From assembly GCA_902604175.1 (NCBI GenBank), contig CACKXR010000005.1, positions 1 through 54,454 of the forward strand: a stretch of DNA of 54,454 nt, given 5' to 3'. The notes beneath the pieces were generated by a model. It searched no databases and had not been told where the DNA came from. It worked only from the letters and a program-made list of their open reading frames with translations. Shown one piece after another: positions 30,464 through 39,610 of the stretch. Positions within the stretch are counted from its first letter, which is position 1, and each line of letters begins with the position of its first letter. A program made the translations under genes and the position numbers. Origin of the DNA: an uncultured Pelagibacteraceae bacterium. GTDB taxonomy: Bacteria; Pseudomonadota; Alphaproteobacteria; Pelagibacterales; Pelagibacteraceae.

Positions 30464-31615
30464 TTAAGTTCTAAATCTTAAATTACTTCTGCTAAGATCG
30501 CTAATTTTAGTACAACCCATTAACTTCATATCTCTTACTAATTCAGATTTGTACTTTTCTAAAGCTCTTTCAACACCCGCTTGTCCAGCTGCTGCTAAAG
30601 CATATAAATACAATCTTCCACCAGAACACGCCTTTGCACCTAATGATAATGCTTTAAGCATGTGAGTTCCTCTATGAATTCCACCTTCGCAGATTACATC
30701 CAGTTTATCTCCAACGGCATCAACAATTTCAGCAAGTTGATCAAAGGGCGATCTTGATCCATCAAGTTGCCTACCACCGTGGTTTGAAACCATTATTCCT
30801 GTGCATCCAATATCTACTGCTCTTTTAGCGTCTTCAACACTCATTACTCCCTTCAAGGCAAAATGACCACCCCATTTAGAGCAAAGTTGTTCGGCATCTT
30901 TCCAGTTCATCGACTGATCTAGCATTGTAGAAAAATAATTTCCAATTGAGGAGTTGGTACTCGTACCTTCTTTAACAAAATCTTGAAGATGAGGTAATTC
31001 AAATTTACCTTTCGTTAAATAATTTATTCCCCACATTGGCTTTGTAGCAAAACTAAATAAACTTGCTAATGTTAATTTAGGTGGTGATGTAAAACCAGTT
31101 CTTAAATCTCTTTCCCTATTTCCTCCAGTGATTGTATCAACCGTTAAAGCCATAACATCAAATTTAGCTGCTTTTGCTCGTTCAAGACAGGAGTCGTTAA
31201 GTCCTCTGTCTTTGTGAAAATAAAACTGAAACATTTTTGGTGTATCAACTAAAGAGGAAATTTCCTCTACACTCACTGTGGCTAGAGCAGATACTCCAAA
31301 CATGGTATTATATTTCTTGGCAGCTTTACCTACGGCTCTTTCACCATCGTAATGAAATAATCTCTGTAAAGCGGTTGGTGATAAATAAAAAGGTAAATCT
31401 AATTTCTTTCCAAATATTGTTGTGGATAGGTCAACATTCTCTACACCTCTTAAAACATTTGGCACTAAATCAACATCATCAAATGCACTTGTATTTCTTG
31501 CATACGTAACTTCATCATCTGCGGCACCATCGATGTAATGAAAAATTGGAGAAGGTAACTTTTTTTGTGCTAATTTTCTGAAATCAGCAAAATTATGGCA
31601 ATCTTTTAAATTCAT
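30464..31615 (-). CDS. FMN-dependent alpha-hydroxy acid oxidase/dehydrogenase (LldD-like), copy 2
   Basis: Same length (383 aa) and collinear motifs: IFHYIDGAADDEVTYARN, LTVDTITGGNRERDLRTGF, MVSNHGGRQLDGSRSPFDQ, ICEGGIHRGTHMLKALSLGA. Confidence 0.92.
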   Translation of the reverse strand: MNLKDCHNFADFRKLAQKKLPSPIFHYIDGAADDEVTYARNTSAFDDVDLVPNVLRGVENVDLSTTIFGKKLDLPFYLSPTALQRLFHYDGERAVGKAAKKYNTMFGVSALATVSVEEISSLVDTPKMFQFYFHKDRGLNDSCLERAKAAKFDVMALTVDTITGGNRERDLRTGFTSPPKLTLASLFSFATKPMWGINYLTKGKFELPHLQDFVKEGTSTNSSIGNYFSTMLDQSMNWKDAEQLCSKWGGHFALKGVMSVEDAKRAVDIGCTGIMVSNHGGRQLDGSRSPFDQLAEIVDAVGDKLDVICEGGIHRGTHMLKALSLGAKACSGGRLYLYALAAAGQAGVERALEKYKSELVRDMKLMGCTKISDLSRSNLRFRT

Positions 31616-31623
31616 ATGTTTTA

Positions 31624-32136
31624 TTAGAAGTTTTTTAAGAAATTAAACATATAACTATTTGCCCCAGGATTTTTGTCACCCAAACTAGCATTAGATAAAT
31701 GATTATATGAAAAACCTAATTCACTTCTTTTTGACAAATCTAGTGAAAATTGTAATTCACTTTTGAATTCAATCAAATGACCTAAATCTTTTCCATCTCC
31801 CTCGAAATATAAACCTGGAGTAAAACTAGGAGTTACATTCAAAAATCCTAATTTATATTGAGCTTGAACACCAGTATATAAATAACTAGCAGCATCTGCC
31901 GTAATTAGAGCTCCAGTTATTGGGGACAAATTTCCTATAAATGTATTCCTATTTAAATCTTCATTTTGATGCTGAAATCCAATCAGAGTTGATCTTTTAC
32001 CATCATCACTAAAATCAAACATTCCTGTATAAACATTAAATTCTGTATTTTGTTTTTTTAAATTTAATTCTTCAGCATTCACTGAAAATATAAAAAAAAT
32101 TACGAAAAATAATGTTACAAAATTTTTTAAATACAT
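31624..32136 (-). CDS. Outer-membrane acyloxyacyl hydrolase / lipid A deacylase PagL-like
   Basis: Signal peptide, beta-barrel-like 170 aa, C-terminal GFSYNHLSNASLGDKNPGANSYMFNFLKNF resembling the PagL His/Ser catalytic region. Confidence 0.7.
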   Translation of the reverse strand: MYLKNFVTLFFVIFFIFSVNAEELNLKKQNTEFNVYTGMFDFSDDGKRSTLIGFQHQNEDLNRNTFIGNLSPITGALITADAASYLYTGVQAQYKLGFLNVTPSFTPGLYFEGDGKDLGHLIEFKSELQFSLDLSKRSELGFSYNHLSNASLGDKNPGANSYMFNFLKNF

Positions 32137-32149
32137 AGCTAATAAATAA

Positions 32150-32512
32150 TTACTTTTTCAATATAAAACTTTTAACAATTATTGCACCTCCAATTAAAAA
32201 TATCAATATTGGCAATAACCATAGTAAATACGTATTTTTATTTAATCCTGGATCATACAAAATCCAATATCCGTACTTTTCTTTGAATAAATTATATATT
32301 TCTTTATCTGATAAACCCTCACTTAACTTTTTATCCACTAAGATTTTCATACTATTTGCAAAATCTGAGTCTGAGTCGTAAACAGATTGTCCCTGACAAA
32401 CCAAACATCTAAGATTTTTAGTTATCTCATTTCTTTCACTATTTTCATTTGCCGAAAGATTGTTAAAACAAAGTAAAAGAAAAATAATTATTAAAACTTT
32501 AAAGATTTTCAT
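32150..32512 (-). CDS. ccmH: Cytochrome c-type biogenesis protein CcmH
   Basis: Signal peptide, KNLRCLVCQGQSVYDSDSDFANSMK, KYGYWILYDPGLNKNTYLLWLLP. Confidence 0.94.
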   Translation of the reverse strand: MKIFKVLIIIFLLLCFNNLSANENSERNEITKNLRCLVCQGQSVYDSDSDFANSMKILVDKKLSEGLSDKEIYNLFKEKYGYWILYDPGLNKNTYLLWLLPILIFLIGGAIIVKSFILKK

Positions 32513-33027
32513 TTTATTGTTTTTTGTATTTCCATTTGCAACTCCTGATTAAGAGGTCCAATGTATTTTTTAATTATTTTGTTATTATAAATTATAAAAG
32601 TTTCAGGTACACCAAAAGCTCCCCACTCGATTGAAATTGTCCCATTTTTATCTACAATGATTTTTTCATAAGGATTTCCTAATTTATTTAAAAAGCTTTT
32701 AGCATTTTTTTTATTATCTTTATAATTCATGCCAATGATAGTTAATTTATTATTTTTACTTAAACTCATTAATATTGGGTGTTCATCTCTACATGGAACA
32801 CACCAAGAGGCCCAAATATTCAATAAATAGAATTTATCTAATTCAAAAATTTCAGTTGATGTTGAATTTTCGTTTAGAAGCAGAAGATCAGCTAAGAAAA
32901 TTGGGATATCATTATTGATATTCGTCTCTGGTGTATAAATATTTGTATCCTTTAAGCTTTTGTAAAAAACAGTAAAAGTAATTAAAAACATTAATATTAT
33001 TGAATAGGGAATTAATTTTTTTTTCAT
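32509..33027 (-). CDS. ccmG: Thiol:disulfide interchange protein CcmG/DsbE
   Basis: Membrane-anchored thioredoxin fold: LLNIWASWCVPCRDEHPIL, GAFGVPETFII. Confidence 0.94.
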   Translation of the reverse strand: MKKKLIPYSIILMFLITFTVFYKSLKDTNIYTPETNINNDIPIFLADLLLLNENSTSTEIFELDKFYLLNIWASWCVPCRDEHPILMSLSKNNKLTIIGMNYKDNKKNAKSFLNKLGNPYEKIIVDKNGTISIEWGAFGVPETFIIYNNKIIKKYIGPLNQELQMEIQKTIK

Positions 33028-34898
33028 ATTCTTTTTTGTAAAAAACTAACCAAACCCCCTAAACTTATCATGATAACCGATAACCATATCCACAACATAA
33101 AAGGTTTAACTTGATATCTTACATTAAAATAATCCTGATTTTGGACAAGATTAATTACAATAAATTTATCCTCCATTAATGTAGTTTTAATATCTGCCTC
33201 ACTGGTTGTGATATTAGGCTGATTATATATTCTTAATTCAGGGGATAAGTTATTATTTATACCTTCAGAACTAGTAATGTTAAAATTAGCAATTATAGAT
33301 TTATAATTTTTATCTTTTTTTTGATTTATACTTTCAAAAACTATTTTTGTTTTTGAATTATTATAAGTTTCACCTACTTTTAAATTAGTTATTATTTCAC
33401 TTGAAAATAAGTTGTTAAATAAAATACTTAAAATCAATAAACTAAATCCAAAATGAGCAGTGTTTTGAGCAAAATTTTTATATTTCTTGTTAAAAAAATC
33501 TCTCAGTGTAATAAAAAATAAATAAAGAGCACTGGAGATTAAGATTGTATTAATAAGAGTATTTATATTAAAATTTTTTACGATAAAAAAAGATATTAAA
33601 ATAGAAATAATTAATAAAGAAATCAGATAGATCTTATCTTTTAAATCAGATCTTATCCATTTTAACCTTGGCCCTATTGCCATCGCAAATAAAAAAGGAA
33701 TTAAAAATGGAGCAATGAGTTTATGATAAAATGGAGGCCCCACAGATATTTTCTGGGAGGATAATACGTCTAAAAATATAGGATAAACTGTACCAATCAA
33801 TACAACTGATAAAAAGTACATCATAAACCAGTTATTTACTAAAATTGAAGTTTCTTTACTTAACCAAAAAAAATTAGATAAATTATTTTTATTGTTTTGA
33901 TGAAAAAAGAAAAAGATAAATAAAGACAAAAAAATTAAAGCAAATAAGAATATTAGAATAAATAAACCTCTTTCTGGATCATTGGCAAATGTATGAACAG
34001 AATTTAAAATTCCAGATCTTACTAAAAAAGTTCCACACATACTCAAAGTGAAAGTTGCAATGGACAATACGATCACCCAAGAAGTTAAGATTTCTTTTCT
34101 CTCAAGTACTAAAATACAGTGTAAAAGAGTTGTCAAAGCTAACCAAGGCATTAAGGAAACATTTTCTACTGGATCCCAAAACCAAAATCCTCCCCAACCC
34201 AATTCATAATAAGCCCAAATCGAACCTAGTAAAATACCTAATGTTAAAAAAATCCAGGAGACTAAAACCCATTTTTTAATGTGAATAGCCCAACTTGATG
34301 AAACCATTTTTAAAGTGGTTGCAGCTAATGCAGATGAAAAAATAATAGATGAGCCAACATAGCCTAAATATAAAATTGGTGGGTGAATTGCTAATGCAGG
34401 ATCCTGTAAAATTGGATTTAATCCTAAGCCCTCATCTGGAACGGGAAACAAATAATTGAAAGGATTTGAAGTTTGAATAAGAAATAAAAAAAAACCAACT
34501 ATAATCACTTGCTGAAAACCTAGTGTTAAAATTTTATATTTAGTTGGTTGATTTTTTGTTCTTAATAAAAATATGAATATAAACAATGTTAAAACTAATA
34601 ACCACAGTAACAAACTTCCCTCATGATTTCCCCAAGTTCCACTAATTTTATAAAAAAGTGGTTTAGTCGTATGTGAATTGTTGAATACAGTTTCATTACT
34701 AAAATCTGAAATAACAAAAGAAATAATTAAAGCTAAAAAACTAATTAAAACAAAAAACAATTGTAAAAAAGAAAAAGATAAAATTTTAGTATCTAATTGA
34801 TTTGAATTTTTAAAATTTTTAATTGAAAGAAAAATTAAAATTAAACCAATACAAAAACCTAGAATAAGCGAATAATGACCAACAACACTATAAATCAA
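33024..34898 (-). CDS. ccmF: Cytochrome c-type biogenesis protein CcmF
   Basis: GTWGNHEGSLLLWLL, GLNPILQDPALAIHPPILYLGYVG, WAYYELGWGGFWFWDPVENVSLMPWL. Confidence 0.96.
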   Translation of the reverse strand: MIYSVVGHYSLILGFCIGLILIFLSIKNFKNSNQLDTKILSFSFLQLFFVLISFLALIISFVISDFSNETVFNNSHTTKPLFYKISGTWGNHEGSLLLWLLVLTLFIFIFLLRTKNQPTKYKILTLGFQQVIIVGFFLFLIQTSNPFNYLFPVPDEGLGLNPILQDPALAIHPPILYLGYVGSSIIFSSALAATTLKMVSSSWAIHIKKWVLVSWIFLTLGILLGSIWAYYELGWGGFWFWDPVENVSLMPWLALTTLLHCILVLERKEILTSWVIVLSIATFTLSMCGTFLVRSGILNSVHTFANDPERGLFILIFLFALIFLSLFIFFFFHQNNKNNLSNFFWLSKETSILVNNWFMMYFLSVVLIGTVYPIFLDVLSSQKISVGPPFYHKLIAPFLIPFLFAMAIGPRLKWIRSDLKDKIYLISLLIISILISFFIVKNFNINTLINTILISSALYLFFITLRDFFNKKYKNFAQNTAHFGFSLLILSILFNNLFSSEIITNLKVGETYNNSKTKIVFESINQKKDKNYKSIIANFNITSSEGINNNLSPELRIYNQPNITTSEADIKTTLMEDKFIVINLVQNQDYFNVRYQVKPFMLWIWLSVIMISLGGLVSFLQKRI

Positions 34899-34899
34899 T

Positions 34900-35319
34900 T
34901 TATTTCTCCTCCAAAGCTTCTTTTACTTCTAGTGGCATGTAATTTTCATCATGCTTAGCTAAAATTTTAGTAGCTGAAAAAAAATTTCTATCTTTTAAAA
35001 ATCCCTCTGCAACTACTCCTTTTTCCTCAGCAAAAAGATTAGGGACAGCACCAGAATAACTTACATTTATTTCATTTTTAAAATCTGTAATAATGAAGTT
35101 AATTTCATCTGAGTTTATAATAATTGAATTTTTTTTAACCATTCCGCCAACTCTAATTTTATTTGAGTCTAATTCTGATAATGTTTTAACTTCTGTTGGT
35201 GATTGAAAGTAAACAACATTTTCTTCTAAAGATTTTAGAACTAAAAAAACTGTTAAAATTAAGGTAATTAAAATTAATGTAACAAACAAAAATCTTAATT
35301 TAACTTTGCGACCATACAT
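34900..35319 (-). CDS. ccmE: Cytochrome c maturation protein CcmE
   Basis: [44 protein letters not shown]. Confidence 0.95.
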   Translation of the reverse strand: MYGRKVKLRFLFVTLILITLILTVFLVLKSLEENVVYFQSPTEVKTLSELDSNKIRVGGMVKKNSIIINSDEINFIITDFKNEINVSYSGAVPNLFAEEKGVVAEGFLKDRNFFSATKILAKHDENYMPLEVKEALEEK

Positions 35320-35329
35320 GGTTCAAAAG

Positions 35330-35557
35330 TTAGTTATTTGGGGCGTCAGCTAAAATTTCTTTATTGATTCTTTGTGTTTTTGCAGAATTAGCTTTCTCAG
35401 GATTTAAAGACCCAAATTTAGCAACAAATTTACTTTGTTCTTTAACAAATTGTAATTTCGTAATCGTGTACAAACACAGAAAACTTAAAAGAGTAAAGCC
35501 AAAAGCAGACATTACGTATACTGCATATCCATTCATAAAAAGTAATTCATTAATCAT
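35330..35557 (-). CDS. ccmD: Heme exporter protein CcmD (small membrane protein)
   Basis: 75 aa, GYAVYVMSAFGFTLLSFLCLYTITK, between ccmC and ccmE. Confidence 0.85.
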   Translation of the reverse strand: MINELLFMNGYAVYVMSAFGFTLLSFLCLYTITKLQFVKEQSKFVAKFGSLNPEKANSAKTQRINKEILADAPNN

Positions 35558-36261
35558 AATCTATCTAAGCCTTTATTTTTAATTTTTATCAGTTCTGTAT
35601 TATATTTCATTAAGAAAATTAACAACGAAAAAAGAGCAAATGCCGCAGTCATTAATAATAATGGGTAAAGCATTGAAGAATGAATTGAGCTTTTTGTTAA
35701 GATACTAATTGATGCTGGCTGGTGAAGTGTATTCCACCATTCAACTGAATATTTAGTAATTGGAACATTAATAATACCAACTATAGTTATAAAGGTAGTA
35801 ATCTTAAAAACTTTTTCTTCTTTCTCATAAATTCTCCAGGCTATTAAATACATAGCAAAAAATAATGCTAAAATTAACATTGATGTAACCCGAGCATCCC
35901 ATGCCCACCAAGTTCCCCAAGTAGGTTTGCCCCAAATAGCACCTGTGACTAAAGCGATTATATTAAAAACAAACCCAGATGGTGCTAAACTTTTTGCTAT
36001 TAAAAAAAAATTTTTATTCTTAAAAATAAAACCACATACTGATAACATAGTAATTGATGAAAAAATTCCAAGTGAGATCCATGCTGATGGAACATGAACA
36101 TACATAATTCTTACTGCATCGCTTTGTTTGTAATCCTCTGGTGACAAAATTAATGCCTCTGTCAAACCTACTGTCAAGACAACAATAAATAAAAATAAAA
36201 TATATTTTGGGGCTTTAGAAGTTACTTGAAAAATTTTATTTGGTTCAAAGATCTTAAACAT
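35554..36261 (-). CDS. ccmC: Heme exporter protein CcmC
   Basis: MYVHVPSAWISLGIF, GAIWGKPTWGTWWAWDARVTSMLIL, WWNTLHQPASI. Confidence 0.96.
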   Translation of the reverse strand: MFKIFEPNKIFQVTSKAPKYILFLFIVVLTVGLTEALILSPEDYKQSDAVRIMYVHVPSAWISLGIFSSITMLSVCGFIFKNKNFFLIAKSLAPSGFVFNIIALVTGAIWGKPTWGTWWAWDARVTSMLILALFFAMYLIAWRIYEKEEKVFKITTFITIVGIINVPITKYSVEWWNTLHQPASISILTKSSIHSSMLYPLLLMTAAFALFSLLIFLMKYNTELIKIKNKGLDRL

Positions 36262-36310
36262 AATTATTATTTAATGATTAATTTTGGAATTTCTATTATG
36301 AAAAAGTTAC

Positions 36311-36373
36311 CTGATCAAGAATGCAGAGGGGGAGACAATAAGACTAAATATAACGTTTAGCATCCTTGATCAG
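36311..36373 (-). ncRNA. Candidate structured RNA element in the hspQ-ccmC intergenic region
   Basis: CTGATCAAG(36311-36319)/CTTGATCAG(36365-36373) perfect 9-bp outer stem, extendable on the minus strand with a G-U pair (GGATG/CATTC region), inner hairpin CTAAA-cgttata-TTTAG and a C-rich single-stranded segment UGUCUCCCCCUCUG. Confidence 0.5.
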
Positions 36374-36442
36374 AATATGGGTTAAATTTAATCAATATTT
36401 ATGGCCTAGATTTGAGCTAAATGTGTTAGAATGTTGATACGC

Positions 36443-36763
36443 TTAATTTGAAAGCTTAAAGTAACTTGACCCCTTTTTTCCTGAAAAAATTTCTTCAATT
36501 AGAGGGTGTTTTATTGGCTCATCAGAATCGTCCATAAGCAAGTTTTGCTCTGAAACATATGCCTCATAAGTAATTTCATCATTTTCAGCAAGTAAGTGGT
36601 AAAACGGCTGATCTTTTCTTGGTCTGACATTTTTTGGGATCGATTGATACCATTCCTCTGAATTATTAAATTCAAAGTCAACATCATAAATCACACCTCT
36701 AAATTCAAAGTGTTTATGTTTAACAATGTCACCGATTGAAAATTTTGCTTTTTGGATTGGCAT
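36443..36763 (-). CDS. hspQ: Heat shock protein HspQ / hemimethylated DNA-binding YccV family
   Basis: AKFSIGDIVKHKHFEFRGVIYDVDFEFNNSEEWYQSIPKNVRPRKDQPFYHLLAENDEITYEAYVSEQNLL. Confidence 0.9.
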   Translation of the reverse strand: MPIQKAKFSIGDIVKHKHFEFRGVIYDVDFEFNNSEEWYQSIPKNVRPRKDQPFYHLLAENDEITYEAYVSEQNLLMDDSDEPIKHPLIEEIFSGKKGSSYFKLSN

Positions 36764-36850
36764 TACGATTAGTATGGGTATTTAAATATAAAAATCAATG
36801 CAAAAAAGATTAATGTTTTGTGATGTGGCAAATATGTTAATATCTTTTTA

Positions 36851-37402
36851 GTGAATAAATCTTTTTTGAAATTTATTACCGATTTCGGGCCATTAGCAAT
36901 ATTTTTTTTCTTTTATTATAATAATGATAAAAATTTATCGGTTGCAATACCTCCACTTATAGTTGCAACTTTAATTGCTTTGGTAGTTGTATGGTTCTTC
37001 GAAAAAAAAATACCTCCAATGCCTTTGGTGAGTGGAATACTAATCACATTCTTTGGTGGACTAACTATTTATTTTAATGATCCGATATTTATTTATGTAA
37101 AACCAACTATAATAAATATTTTATTTGCTTTAGCTTTATTTTTTGGAAAATACTTTACAAGAGAACCTATTTTAAAAAAAATTATGGGTAAATCCATACC
37201 CTTATCTGATATTGGATGGGAAATACTAAATAAAAGATGGATGTTTTTTTTTCTTGGGCTCGCTGTGCTTAATGAATTAGTTTGGAGGACACAAACTGAG
37301 GAGTTCTGGGTTAACTTTAAAGTATGGGGAATGTTGCCAATAACAATAATATTTACAGCATTCCAAATACCACTAATTAATAAACATAAAATTGATGCGT
37401 AG
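36851..37402 (+). CDS. yciB: Inner membrane septation protein A family (YciB/IspZ)
   Basis: FITDFGPLAIFFFFYY, KPTIINILFALALFFGKYFTREPILKKIMG, GWEILNKRWMFFFLGLAVLNELVWR. Confidence 0.92.
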   Translation: MNKSFLKFITDFGPLAIFFFFYYNNDKNLSVAIPPLIVATLIALVVVWFFEKKIPPMPLVSGILITFFGGLTIYFNDPIFIYVKPTIINILFALALFFGKYFTREPILKKIMGKSIPLSDIGWEILNKRWMFFFLGLAVLNELVWRTQTEEFWVNFKVWGMLPITIIFTAFQIPLINKHKIDA

Positions 37403-37739
37403 TAATCTAAAATTAATAATTAATAACACTCAAAATAAAATAGAGCAAAAGCAGTTCTTTGAAAAAGATGAACTTAAAATAATTTTGGATCTATATGCAA
37501 AGATGGTATCTGAAGGATCTTGGAAAGACTATGGATTAAATATTTCTAGCAAACAAGTGAGCTTTAGTGTTTTTAGAAACGCAGCTGAAAATGCTATTTA
37601 TAAAATTTGTAAAAATTTTAAGCCAAAAAACAAAAATCTTAAATATTTGATAACAGATACAAATGGTAAAATTTTAGATAACTCTTATGAACTTAGATTA
37701 TTATTAAAAAATACCAATTGGAAAAGCTTTAAAAATTAA
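37392..37739 (+). CDS. DUF2794-type hypothetical protein
   Basis: 115 aa; FEKDELKIILDLYAKMVSEGSWKDYGLNISSKQVSFSVFRNAAENAIYKICK resembles the alphaproteobacterial DUF2794 family. Confidence 0.75.
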   Translation: MMRSNLKLIINNTQNKIEQKQFFEKDELKIILDLYAKMVSEGSWKDYGLNISSKQVSFSVFRNAAENAIYKICKNFKPKNKNLKYLITDTNGKILDNSYELRLLLKNTNWKSFKN

Positions 37740-38497
37740 CGTCTTTGACCAAAAAGTCTAAGCAACATTATAAATAGGTTTATAAAGTCTAGATAAAGAG
37801 TAAGTGCACCCATTACAGCTTTTTTGCCCATAATTTCACCTGTGTCGCTAGCTGCGTACATATTTTTAATTTTTTGAGTATCATAAGCTGTAAGACCAAC
37901 AAAAATTAAAACCCCTAATATTGAAATCACAAAATACATCATTGATGATTTCATAAATATATTAACTATTGAAGCTATAATTATTCCTATTAAGCCCATC
38001 ATTAAGAAAGAGCCTAATTTAGTTAAATCTCTTTTTGTAGTGTAACCATAAATACTCATTGCTCCAAAAGTTGCTGAACAAATAAAGAAAACTCTTGTTA
38101 CACTCATCCCTGTGTAAACTAATAAAATTGAAGATAAAGATAAGCCCATTAAACCTGCGAAAACCCAAAAAGTTGTCTGGGCTTTTGATGCACTCATTTT
38201 ATTAATTCCAAAACTCATATAAAAAACAATTCCTAAAGGCGCAAGCATTACAAGCCATTTTAAACCTGACATATAAATTGCATTACCCATTTGAGTTAGA
38301 CCCACAATAGATCCAGCATCATTAGTAACGACTGACATTTTAAATGTTAATAGCGCAACTATTCCAGTTAATAAAATTCCTGTTGCCATGTAGTTGTAAA
38401 CTTTTAGCATGTAGGCTCTTAAGCCTTCATCCATTACAACAGTTGATTGCTGAGCTGCTTTTGCTCTGTTTAATATTCCGTTTTTATCAAATTCCAT
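37736..38497 (-). CDS. Bax inhibitor-1/YccA family membrane protein
   Basis: LRAYMLKVYNYMATGILLTG, seven TM, GLTAYDTQKIKNMY, GALTLYLDFINLFIMLLRLFGQRR. Confidence 0.94.
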   Translation of the reverse strand: MEFDKNGILNRAKAAQQSTVVMDEGLRAYMLKVYNYMATGILLTGIVALLTFKMSVVTNDAGSIVGLTQMGNAIYMSGLKWLVMLAPLGIVFYMSFGINKMSASKAQTTFWVFAGLMGLSLSSILLVYTGMSVTRVFFICSATFGAMSIYGYTTKRDLTKLGSFLMMGLIGIIIASIVNIFMKSSMMYFVISILGVLIFVGLTAYDTQKIKNMYAASDTGEIMGKKAVMGALTLYLDFINLFIMLLRLFGQRR

Positions 38498-38575
38498 ATG
38501 AATGTTATATAATAGCCTTTTACTAATTATTCAAGATACCTTAAAAGGTTAAGAAAACGTTAACATAATTTTCAA

Positions 38576-39610
38576 ATGAATTACAAAAATCTAGGAAACA
38601 CGGACTTAAAAGTAAGCACAATTTGTCTCGGTACTATGACTTGGGGAGAACAAAATAGCCAAAATGAAGCATTTGAGCAAATGGACTTTGCTTTAGACCA
38701 GGGAGTTAATTTTTGGGATACTGCAGAATTATATGCTGTACCTCCAAGAAAAGAAACTTATGGGGATACTGAAGAAATAATTGGAAACTGGTTTGAGAAA
38801 ACTAAAAAAAGAGACAAGGTAATTCTTGCAACTAAAGTTGCGGGGCCTGCTAGGGATTATCTAAGAAATGGAGAAAATAGTTTTGTAGGTCCTAATTTAG
38901 AGAGCGCTTTAAATAATAGTCTAAAGAGATTAAAAACTGACTATGTTGATTTATATCAACTTCACTGGCCAGAAAGAAAAGTAAATAACTTTGGAAGATT
39001 AGGTTATGTTCATCAAGAAAATAATTGGAGCCAATTTGAAGATGTTTTGGAAGAATTAAACAAATACATAGATCAGGGTAAAATTAGATACATTGGTTTA
39101 TCAAACGAAACGCCTTGGGGTACAATGAGTTTTCTCAAACTTTCAAAGGACAAAAATTTGCCAAGAATGATGTCAATCCAGAACCCATATAGTCTGTTAA
39201 ATAGATCATACGAAGTTGGATTAGCAGAAGTATCAATAAGAGAGGAAATCGGATGCCTATCATATTCTCCGCTCGCAAGTGGTTATTTGAGTGGAAAATA
39301 TAGAAATAAAAAATTTCCAAAAGGATCAAGAATGGAAAGAGATTTTGATTTTTGGACAAGATACAGAAAGCCAAATACTGAGGAAGCGGTAGAGCTTTAT
39401 TACAATATAAGCAAAAAACATAATCTTGATATGAGTCAAATGTCTATCAAATTTTGTGAAATACAAGACTTTATGACTAGTGTGATTATTGGAGCAACAA
39501 CAATGGAGCAGTTGAAAACAAATATAGAAAGTGTAAATGTTAATCTATCAGAAGATATCATTAAAGAAATTAACAATGTTCAAAAAATTTACCCTAATCC
39601 ATGTCCTTAA
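38576..39610 (+). CDS. Aldo/keto reductase (Tas-like)
   Basis: YKNLGNTDLKVSTICLGTMTWGEQN, NFWDTAELYAVPPRKETYGDTEEIIG, DYVDLYQLHWPER. Confidence 0.94.
   Translation: MNYKNLGNTDLKVSTICLGTMTWGEQNSQNEAFEQMDFALDQGVNFWDTAELYAVPPRKETYGDTEEIIGNWFEKTKKRDKVILATKVAGPARDYLRNGENSFVGPNLESALNNSLKRLKTDYVDLYQLHWPERKVNNFGRLGYVHQENNWSQFEDVLEELNKYIDQGKIRYIGLSNETPWGTMSFLKLSKDKNLPRMMSIQNPYSLLNRSYEVGLAEVSIREEIGCLSYSPLASGYLSGKYRNKKFPKGSRMERDFDFWTRYRKPNTEEAVELYYNISKKHNLDMSQMSIKFCEIQDFMTSVIIGATTMEQLKTNIESVNVNLSEDIIKEINNVQKIYPNPCP

Noticed and set aside
36311-36373. Considered tRNA, 4.5S SRP RNA, or a known SAM/glycine/preQ1/fluoride riboswitch for the hspQ-ccmC element
   Set aside because: No T-loop/anticodon arm, no GGAAG-type SRP apical motif, and none of the riboswitch core sequences I know; left as an unassigned structured candidate.
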